From an uncultured Burkholderiales bacterium (GTDB lineage Bacteria > Pseudomonadota > Gammaproteobacteria > Burkholderiales > Burkholderiaceae_E), in the NCBI GenBank assembly GCA_903923345.1, contig CAIXXI010000453.1:1-5037 (forward strand): a stretch of DNA of 5,037 bases, read 5' to 3'. Position numbers and translations under genes: made by a program. The notes beneath the pieces were generated by a model. The model was not told the origin of the DNA, ran no database searches, and worked only from the letters and a program-made list of their open reading frames with translations. Position 1 is the stretch's first letter. Each line of letters opens with the position of its first letter. This document shows, one piece after another, positions 1 through 4,524 of the stretch.

Positions 1-37
1 GAGGATCGAACAGCGGTGACAGCCTGGGTCTGCCCAT
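1..37 (-). CDS. Partial N-terminus, possibly NDP-forming acyl-CoA synthetase / CoA-binding protein
   Basis: Only the first 12 codons are inside the window, reading MGRPRLSPLFDP, and the gene continues past the left edge. The stretch LSPLFDP resembles the usual beginning of acetate-CoA ligase (ADP-forming)/CoA-binding-domain proteins, where a P-L-F-x-P-R-S-[IV]-A-V-[IV]-G-A-S motif leads into the Rossmann CoA-binding fold. The next codon begins with C, which would allow the expected Arg. The ATG is the only start candidate after an in-frame TGA about 70 bp upstream, and its Shine-Dalgarno is weak (GGGCG). It lies 113 bp downstream of the Ldh2 dehydrogenase stop on the same strand, so the two could be co-transcribed. 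Twelve residues are too few for a firm family call; the assignment is pattern-based inference. Confidence 0.4.
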   Translation of the reverse strand, partial: MGRPRLSPLFDP

Positions 38-85
38 CGCCCGATTATGCGCACGAGACCGCGACCTGCAGATGTCGCGCGCGCA

Positions 86-134
86 TCAGCCCGCATCAGG
101 ATCAATTCTCGCAGCGGGCTGAGACCGTGTCAGC
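86..134 (-). promoter_or_regulatory. Two overlapping, mutually exclusive inverted repeats between minus-strand genes
   Basis: This lies in the 113-bp spacer after the dehydrogenase gene. TCAGCCCGC (86-94) and GCGGGCTGA (114-122) form a perfect 9-bp inverted repeat with a 19-nt loop. GCTGA (118-122) can instead pair with TCAGC (130-134). In the minus-strand transcript the 130-134/118-122 helix would form first, and forming the stronger 9-bp helix would disrupt it. Neither helix is followed by a U-run, so it is not a classical intrinsic terminator. It could be an attenuator-like element, an mRNA processing hairpin or an operator; the sequence alone does not decide. Nothing else is recognisable in the rest of the spacer. 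Confidence 0.4.
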
Positions 135-150
135 CGCAGCCTGGCTGGAT

Positions 151-1251
151 TTATCGGTGAGCCAGTGACGACAGCGTGGGCAGTGACGAATCGATCGAGG
201 CGGCGGCGGCATCCAGCTCATCGAGGGTGCCCAGGTCCACCGGCAGGCCGGTGGCGCGCTCGGCGCGGGCGCGGCGCTCCGGGTCGCCTGGCATCATGAT
301 GCGGTCGGTCGCGCCTGACAGCGGCGCGCTTTGCACCCATTCGGTAAAAGCACGGGCCTCCTGCGCAAAGCGCTCAGCGGCACCGATCCGGTCTGGATCG
401 AAGACGATCGCGAACATGTTGTTCCAGATCGCAAATTGCATCGTGCGGTTGGCCGGCTGCGCGGTTTCACCGCCGGTGAGCGCAGCGCCGAGAAGCTCGC
501 AGACCATCGCCAGCGCATGGCCCTTGTGGGCCGCCGCCGTCTGCAGTGCGCCATGCGGCCCTGCGGCCGGCTCGAACATCACCGAGGGATCGCGCGTCGG
601 CTTGCCCTGTGCGTCGATCAGGCTGCCCTCAGGCACCTGCGAACTCGGATCGGATTTCTGCTTGTTGTACGCCACACGCACCTTGCCATGGGCAATCGCG
701 CTGGTGGCGAAATCGAGCACGATCGGCTCGGCGCCGGGGCGAGGGATGCCCACGGTGAAGGGGTTGGTCAGGAACCGTGCGGCTGCGCCACCATAGGGCG
801 CGACCATCGGGATGGTCGAGACTGCATTGGTGAAATGCACCGACGCGAATCCGGCTGCGATCGCCTGCTCGGCCCAGTGTCCGACCCGACCGAGGTGGTG
901 TGAATTGCGCAGTCCCATCACGCACACGCCGTGGGTGCGGGCCCGCTCGATGGCAATCTCCATCGCCTGATGCGTCACCGACTGGCCCATGCCGCGTCGC
1001 GCATCGATGGTGATCAGCGGGCCGTTGTCGAGCACCACTTCAACCGTCTGATTGAGTTTGAGTTCACCTGCCAGGTGCGACTTCACATAGCGCGGCGCCA
1101 TGCCGATGCCGTGAGAGTCATGGCCTGCCAGGTTGGCACCGACCAGATGGTCTGCGGTCAGGCGCGCCTCGCGCTCGCTCGACCCGGCCCGCTGCCACAG
1201 CGCGACCATCCAGCCATGAACCGCATCGGGATGAATGAATTTTTCGGCCAT
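151..1251 (-). CDS. Ldh2 family malate/L-lactate (2-hydroxyacid) dehydrogenase
   Basis: The 366-aa product belongs to the Ldh2/malate dehydrogenase-like family (Pfam Ldh_2), cytosolic NAD(P)-dependent oxidoreductases acting on 2-hydroxyacids such as malate, L-lactate, sulfolactate or ureidoglycolate. In order it shows GHDSHGI (residues 43-49), the helix segment DARRGMGQ (83-90), the catalytic-histidine region NSHHLGRVGHW (116-126), the nucleotide-binding part TNPFTVGIPRP (162-172) with VLDFATSAIAHGK (178-190), the GxLIDxxGxPTxDP stretch (209-222), and KGHALAMVCELLGAALTGG (243-261). The length is normal for the family. I chose the ATG at 1251 because GGAGA lies 7 nt upstream and the family start MxEKF/IHPDAV fits; an in-frame start at 1284 would add 11 unconserved residues. 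The mscS-type gene diverges from it 65 bp away. Substrate cannot be read from sequence. A partial gene, perhaps for a CoA ligase, follows on the same strand and hints at carboxylic-acid catabolism. Confidence 0.93.
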   Translation of the reverse strand: MAEKFIHPDAVHGWMVALWQRAGSSEREARLTADHLVGANLAGHDSHGIGMAPRYVKSHLAGELKLNQTVEVVLDNGPLITIDARRGMGQSVTHQAMEIAIERARTHGVCVMGLRNSHHLGRVGHWAEQAIAAGFASVHFTNAVSTIPMVAPYGGAAARFLTNPFTVGIPRPGAEPIVLDFATSAIAHGKVRVAYNKQKSDPSSQVPEGSLIDAQGKPTRDPSVMFEPAAGPHGALQTAAAHKGHALAMVCELLGAALTGGETAQPANRTMQFAIWNNMFAIVFDPDRIGAAERFAQEARAFTEWVQSAPLSGATDRIMMPGDPERRARAERATGLPVDLGTLDELDAAAASIDSSLPTLSSLAHR

Positions 1252-1263
1252 TTGAGCGTCTCC
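1243..1263 (-). promoter_or_regulatory. RBS deciding the Ldh2 dehydrogenase start
   Basis: On the minus strand GGAGA lies 7 nt before the ATG whose first base is 1251. This supports that start over the upstream in-frame ATG at 1284, which has no comparable purine-rich site. The 65-bp gap to the divergent channel gene must hold promoter elements for both directions. I could not identify a convincing -35/-10 pair in it; TATGCT at 1304-1309 is only a 4/6 match. Confidence 0.55.
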
Positions 1264-1316
1264 GCGTGAGTGTGTTTGCAGCAATGGTAACGCGATCGTC
1301 CGCTATGCTCTGGGCG

Positions 1317-2627
1317 ATGGACCTCTCCAATCTGTTCGATTTCAGGCTCGAATTGCTGGGCCCGACGATTCATCAGCTGATCCGCGAGCTCGCCACCCCC
1401 CAGGGCTGGTGGGCCGCCGCTGCCCTGGTGGCCTGCGTGCTGCTGGCCATGCAACTGGCGTCTTCGCTCACGAACCGCGTTGGGGCGGGCGGCCGGCATA
1501 CGCTGCTGCTGACCTGGATCGATCGGATCGGCTGGCCTTTGATTGCCTTGATGCTGGTCGTGGTGGCCAAGACCGTGCTCTCGCGTTTCATGCCGGTGAC
1601 GATGCTGGCCGTCGCGCGCGAACTGCTTGTGCCGCTGGTGGCGATTCGCACCCTCTTGCTGGCCTTGCGCCAGACCTTCCCCACCGCGACCTGGCTGGCA
1701 TCGCTGGAGCGCACCATTGCCCCGGTCATCTGGTCGATTGCTGCGCTGCATGTCCTCGACTTGCTGCCGATGCTGCTCGAGACACTCGAGTCGATTGCTA
1801 TTCCCCTGGGCAAATCGAAGCTGTCGCTGCTGCAGGTGATCACCGGCCTCATCACGCTGGCTTTTGCCGGCCTGATTGCGCTGTGGATCAGCAGCGCGCT
1901 CGATGCCCGACTGGCCCTGGCTGACGCCATTCCGCAAGGCGCCCGCGCGGTGATCTCCCGCATCTCCAAGCCGCTGCTGACCCTGATCGCCTTGCTGATC
2001 GCGCTGCCGATCGTCGGCATCGACCTCACCGTTCTGTCGGTCTTCGGTGGCGCACTGGGCGTCGGCCTGGGCTTTGGCATGCAGAAGATCGTGGCCAACT
2101 ACATCTCGGGCTTCATCATCCTGCTCGACCACTCGATCGAGCCCGGGCGCCTGATCCGTGTCGATCGCTATCGCGGCATCGTGTCCGAGATTCGCACCCG
2201 CTACACGGTGATCAAGGGTCTGGATGGCGTGGATGCGATCGTGCCCAATGAAATGCTGGTCAACTCGGTGGTCGAGAGCGAGACCTTCACCGACTCAACG
2301 ACGCGGGTGGCACTGCAGATCGGCGTGGGTTATCAGAGCGATGTCGAGCAGGCCATGCAGATCCTGATCGATGCCGCGGCCGCTCAGCCACGGGTCATAA
2401 AAACGCCTGCGCCGCGCGCTTTTCTGGTCGCCTTTGCCGATTCTGCGATCACGCTCGAAGTGGGCTTCTGGGTGAAGGACCCGGAGATCGGCACGCTCGC
2501 GCTGCGCTCGGACATCAACCTCGAGGTCTTGCGACGCCTGCGGGCGGCAGGAATCGACATTCCCTTCCCGCAGCGTGAAGTGACGATTCGGCAACCGGCG
2601 CCATCCGTCACATCCCCTGCGGGCTGA
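1317..2627 (+). CDS. MscS-family mechanosensitive ion channel
   Basis: This 436-aa inner-membrane protein should form a heptameric channel that opens under membrane tension and releases solutes during hypo-osmotic shock. About six hydrophobic helices (roughly residues 31-47, 71-88, 99-117, 134-152, 172-192 and 218-239) precede the pore helix. The family-defining pore/beta region FGGALGVGLGFGMQKIVANY lies at 243-262, followed by ISGFIILLDHSIEPG. The MscS beta domain continues through RYRGIVSEIRTRYTVIKGLDG and VPNEMLVNS. The C-terminal alpha/beta domain ends in GIDIPFPQREVTIR, the usual close of this subfamily. It is longer than the three-helix E. coli MscS (286 aa). The ATG at 1317 is preferred on protein grounds; in-frame starts at 1266 (GTG), 1284 and 1305 exist, none with a good Shine-Dalgarno, and the earliest would overlap the divergent dehydrogenase leader. 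The GD usual before the beta domain is GR here (EPGRLIRVD). It converges on the FAH-family gene. Confidence 0.93.
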   Translation: MDLSNLFDFRLELLGPTIHQLIRELATPQGWWAAAALVACVLLAMQLASSLTNRVGAGGRHTLLLTWIDRIGWPLIALMLVVVAKTVLSRFMPVTMLAVARELLVPLVAIRTLLLALRQTFPTATWLASLERTIAPVIWSIAALHVLDLLPMLLETLESIAIPLGKSKLSLLQVITGLITLAFAGLIALWISSALDARLALADAIPQGARAVISRISKPLLTLIALLIALPIVGIDLTVLSVFGGALGVGLGFGMQKIVANYISGFIILLDHSIEPGRLIRVDRYRGIVSEIRTRYTVIKGLDGVDAIVPNEMLVNSVVESETFTDSTTRVALQIGVGYQSDVEQAMQILIDAAAAQPRVIKTPAPRAFLVAFADSAITLEVGFWVKDPEIGTLALRSDINLEVLRRLRAAGIDIPFPQREVTIRQPAPSVTSPAG

Positions 2628-2639
2628 CGGATGCGCCGG
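2595..2639. terminator. Bulged 15-bp inverted repeat at a convergent gene junction, possible bidirectional terminator
   Basis: The left arm is CCGGCG (2595-2600), a bulged C at 2601, then CATCCGTCA (2602-2610). The right arm is TGACGGATG (2625-2633) followed by CGCCGG (2634-2639). All 15 positions pair perfectly apart from the one-base bulge, and the loop contains CCC/GGG that can pair further. The left arm lies in the last codons of the channel gene, and the channel stop codon begins the right arm. It sits between convergent genes, where bidirectional terminators are common, but neither side has a clear T-run. It may act with Rho, as a 3'-end stabiliser, or as a blocked-read-through structure. 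Confidence 0.5.
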
Positions 2640-2653
2640 CGCTGACGCGTCAG
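2633..2653. repeat. Two abutting perfect palindromes at the convergent gene ends
   Basis: GCGCCGGCGC (2633-2642) is a perfect 10-bp palindrome. It shares one base with CTGACGCGTCAG (2642-2653), a perfect 12-bp palindrome. The second contains the stop codon of the minus-strand FAH-family gene (2650-2652). The motif GCTGACG also occurs as a direct repeat at 2623-2629 and 2641-2647. These could be extra terminator stems or a protein-binding dyad; no function is demonstrated. Confidence 0.45.
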
Positions 2654-3342
2654 ACCAGCTTCACCTTCAACGAACCCACTCCGTCGACACGGCCTTCCAT
2701 CAGGTCGCCTTTGACCACGGCGCCCACACCTTCCGGTGTGCCGGTGAAGATCAGGTCGCCCGGCTCGAGGCGCCAGAACATCGTCAGGTGCTCGATGCTT
2801 TCAGCGATGTTCCAGATGAGTTTGCTGGTCGTGCTCGACTGCTTCACCGCGCCATTGACCTTGAGTTCGATGGTCGCTGCGCTGGGGTTGCCGGCCTGGG
2901 CTGCCGGGATGATCGGGCCGATCGGGGCCGAATGGTCGAAGCCCTTGCCGATCTCCCAGGGCCGTCCCTGCTTCTTGGCCTCGTTTTGCAGGTCGCGGCG
3001 GGTCATGTCCAGGCCCACTGCATAGCCCCAGACATGCTTCATCGCATCGGCGGCCTTGATGTTGGCGCCACCGGTGCCGATCGCGACCACCAGTTCCATT
3101 TCATAGTGCAGATTGGAGGTGCCGGGCGGATAAGGCATTTCGCCGGTCTGGCCCTCGGCCACATGGACGATCGCGTCAGCCGGCTTGAGGAAGAAGAAGG
3201 GCGGCTCACGGCCAGTAAATCCCATCTCTTTTGCGTGTTCCTCGTAGTTTCGACCGACGCAGTAGATGCGGCGCACGGGCCAGTTGCCGCCGCCGGTGAC
3301 AGGGATCGAAACAGGGTTGGGTTGGGCAACAACGAAAGTCAC
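2650..3342 (-). CDS. Fumarylacetoacetate hydrolase (FAH) family protein, fumarylpyruvate hydrolase/acylpyruvase-like
   Basis: The 230-aa enzyme has the full FAH C-terminal fold and the compact length of FAHD1/NagK-type members. These hydrolyse C-C bonds of acylpyruvates (for example fumarylpyruvate in the gentisate pathway) or decarboxylate oxaloacetate in the cytosol. Visible landmarks are the lid/catalytic histidine in VGRNYEEHAKEM (29-40, His36), PPFFFLKPADA (47-57), the metal ligands Glu81 and Glu83 in YEMELVVAIG and Asp112 in GLDMTRRDLQ, the KGFDHSAPIGP stretch (133-143), and the closing LIFTGTPEGVGAV (197-209). The start is a GTG at 3342, fixed by a perfect AAGGAG six bases upstream. 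It follows msrB by 22 bp and is the last gene of a three-gene operon. No gentisate-pathway genes are visible here, so the exact substrate is open; generic acylpyruvase or oxaloacetate decarboxylase activity is equally possible. Confidence 0.92.
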   Translation of the reverse strand: MTFVVAQPNPVSIPVTGGGNWPVRRIYCVGRNYEEHAKEMGFTGREPPFFFLKPADAIVHVAEGQTGEMPYPPGTSNLHYEMELVVAIGTGGANIKAADAMKHVWGYAVGLDMTRRDLQNEAKKQGRPWEIGKGFDHSAPIGPIIPAAQAGNPSAATIELKVNGAVKQSSTTSKLIWNIAESIEHLTMFWRLEPGDLIFTGTPEGVGAVVKGDLMEGRVDGVGSLKVKLV

Positions 3343-3348
3343 TTCAGG

Positions 3349-3354
3349 CTCCTT
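3349..3354 (-). promoter_or_regulatory. Shine-Dalgarno site for the GTG-started FAH-family gene
   Basis: On the minus strand AAGGAG lies 6 nt before the GTG at 3342-3340. It is the best ribosome binding site in the window and justifies the non-ATG start. It sits inside the 22-bp gap after the msrB stop codon, so this gene has its own translation initiation within the operon. Confidence 0.8.
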
Positions 3355-3364
3355 GCAGTCAGAC

Positions 3365-3763
3365 TTATTCCGAGTCCGGAACGAATTTCAACGACACACC
3401 GTTGTTGCAAAAGCGCAGTCCGGTCGGTGCCGGGCCGTCTTCGAAAATATGGCCGTGATGGCCGCCGCAGCGCGTGCAGTGGTATTCGGTGCGGGGCCTG
3501 AGCAGCTTGTGATCGGTGCTGGTCTCAAACACACCCGGCAGGCTGGTGAAGAAGCTCGGCCAGCCGCTGCCGCTTTCGTACTTCATGTCACTGCGAAACA
3601 GCGACATGCCGCAGCCGGCGCACACAAAGGTGCCCTTTCGATGCTCGTCATTCAGCGGGCTCGAGCCGGCGTATTCGGTGCCTTCATGACGAAGCACCTG
3701 GTAGGCGTCGCGTGGCAGCAGCGCGCGCCATTCCTCATCGGTCTTTTCGATTTTGTCGCTCAT
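3365..3763 (-). CDS. msrB: Peptide-methionine (R)-S-oxide reductase MsrB
   Basis: The 132-aa protein is a complete single-domain MsrB, which reduces the R-epimer of methionine sulfoxide in oxidised proteins with thioredoxin as usual donor. Zinc-binding pairs are Cys48/Cys51 (FVCAGCG) and Cys96/Cys99 (YHCTRCGG). The substrate pocket motif is SGSGWPSFF (64-72). The active-site segment is HGHIFEDGPAPTGLRFCNNGVSLKF, with catalytic Cys119. The usual resolving cysteine (SGCGWPSF in E. coli MsrB) is Ser66 here, and no other non-zinc, non-catalytic cysteine is present, so it looks like a one-Cys type. There is no signal peptide, so it acts in the cytoplasm. Its ATG overlaps the stop of the upstream FMN reductase gene (ATGA, 3760-3763) and no Shine-Dalgarno is evident, so translation is probably coupled. 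The FAH-family gene follows after 22 bp. Confidence 0.96.
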   Translation of the reverse strand: MSDKIEKTDEEWRALLPRDAYQVLRHEGTEYAGSSPLNDEHRKGTFVCAGCGMSLFRSDMKYESGSGWPSFFTSLPGVFETSTDHKLLRPRTEYHCTRCGGHHGHIFEDGPAPTGLRFCNNGVSLKFVPDSE

Positions 3764-4332
3764 TTCGCGTTTCGTTTGAGGGTTGCGAATTCAATGACCT
3801 GACGCGCAACCAGCGCGCAGGCTTCGAGTACCGCCGGGTCGGCCGGCTGGCCGTCGCCGCCGAAGGGGCGCTCGCGGGCGTTGATGGTGGCGGCGAAGGG
3901 CGTGGGCCAACCCCGCAGCGAATGGACGATCGAGCGCAGCGACGCCAGCGTGGAGCCCATCGCCTGCGGCCCGTCGGCGCACACGATGCAGCCGATGGCC
4001 ATGCCATCGAAGTACGGTGATGCGTCCTGGCGCATGTCTTCGGTGAAGTCGATGGCGTTCTTGACCAGACCCGAAATGCCGCCGTGATAAGCCGGTGTGG
4101 CAATCAGCACGCCATCGGCGCGTCGCAGCGCGGCCAGCATGGCCACAGCTTCCGGGCTGCGTTCCGGGCGGGACGGGTCGTAGGGCTCGAGCGGCAGGGC
4201 ACCTGCACCAAAAAGCTGGATCTCACAGCCGGCCGCCGCGGCCGCATCGAGCGCCGCTGACAGGGCTCTTTCCGAAGTGGAGCCTGCCCGGGTGGTACCG
4301 CCGAGGCCGACGATGAAAAGGGGTTCGGGCAT
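3760..4332 (-). CDS. NADPH-dependent FMN reductase family (flavodoxin-fold) protein
   Basis: The 190-aa product has the flavodoxin-like fold of the FMN_red family (SsuE/ChrR/azoreductase-like). These enzymes bind FMN and use NAD(P)H to reduce free flavin, quinones or other acceptors in the cytosol. The phosphate-binding loop is GLGGTTRAGSTSERAL (9-24). The flavin-contacting segment is TPAYHGGISGLVKNAIDF (79-96), the family's P-x-Y-x-G-x-x-x-x-x-K-N-A-[IL]-D. A third loop, CADGPQAMGSTL (118-129), contacts the isoalloxazine ring in relatives. Residues 24-47 are Ala-rich but keep helix/strand alternation. The ATG at 4332 has AGGA about 8 nt upstream. It is the first gene of the operon and its last bases overlap the msrB start, implying coupled expression. 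The physiological acceptor cannot be told from sequence; quinone, flavin or chromate/azo substrates are all known in the family. Confidence 0.92.
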   Translation of the reverse strand: MPEPLFIVGLGGTTRAGSTSERALSAALDAAAAAGCEIQLFGAGALPLEPYDPSRPERSPEAVAMLAALRRADGVLIATPAYHGGISGLVKNAIDFTEDMRQDASPYFDGMAIGCIVCADGPQAMGSTLASLRSIVHSLRGWPTPFAATINARERPFGGDGQPADPAVLEACALVARQVIEFATLKRNAK

Positions 4333-4524
4333 CGTCGATCCTGTTCGTTGGGCGCGTGTCGAAAGACGGCGATCCTAGCACGGGCGATGGCACCATCCCT
4401 CGGCTGCGCGCGCGCTCAAGACCCGTCTGTGCCCGCTCTAATCCGGCATTCGACAGATGGACTGCCAGTCATCATCTGTCTGGAAAATGCCTTGCATTGC
4501 CGACTCCCAAAACCTCGAACCACC
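4333..4524. promoter_or_regulatory. Divergent intergenic region with candidate promoter elements
   Basis: This 192-bp spacer separates the minus-strand reductase operon from the plus-strand hydrolase and must carry promoters for both. On the plus strand TCTAAT (4437-4442) matches the sigma70 -10 consensus at five of six positions, but the hexamer 16 bp upstream (CTCAAG) is a poor -35. On the minus strand TAGGAT (4372-4377) is a weak -10 candidate with no -35. CGATCCT occurs twice (4336-4342, 4370-4376); on the minus strand the copy nearer the start includes the reductase ribosome site. GATGG/CCATC (4386-4397) is a minor dyad. Promoter calls here are tentative. Confidence 0.3.
4452..4480. promoter_or_regulatory. 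Near-perfect stem-loop/dyad upstream of the hydrolase gene
   Basis: GACAGATG (4452-4459) is the exact reverse complement of CATCTGTC (4473-4480). Inside it GACTGCCAGTC (4460-4470) is itself an inverted repeat around one central base. As RNA this gives an 8-bp plus 4-bp stem with an AT bulge and a three-base GCC loop. It begins about 10 bp after the TCTAAT candidate -10, so it would lie at the extreme 5' end of the hydrolase mRNA or overlap the transcription start as an operator. No T-run follows, so it is not an intrinsic terminator. Confidence 0.55.

Noticed and set aside
1..168. Open plus-strand frame from the left edge to TGA at 166-168
   Set aside because: The translation is not recognisable, its end runs into the 3' end of the dehydrogenase on the opposite strand, and a minus-strand gene start at 37 explains the edge better.
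331..903. Plus-strand open frames opposite the dehydrogenase
   Set aside because: Arg/His-rich composition typical of antisense frames in GC-rich DNA; the minus-strand Ldh2 motifs explain the region.
1275..1309. TTTGCA...TATGCT as a promoter for the channel gene
   Set aside because: The spacing is about 23 bp and the -10 is only 4/6; the start would leave almost no leader.
1373..2098. Second minus-strand open frame (241 codons) within the channel gene
   Set aside because: Ser/Arg/Ala-rich antisense shadow without recognisable motifs; the plus-strand MscS coding evidence is decisive.
1158..2132. Long minus-strand open frame (324 codons) opposite the channel gene
   Set aside because: Its translation is Gln/Arg/His-rich low-complexity sequence with no domain. 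It is the antisense shadow of a high-GC membrane-protein gene and cuts into the real dehydrogenase gene in another frame.
2788..3802. Plus-strand open frames opposite the FAH-family and msrB genes
   Set aside because: They cross the boundaries of two well-supported minus-strand genes and show no family motifs.
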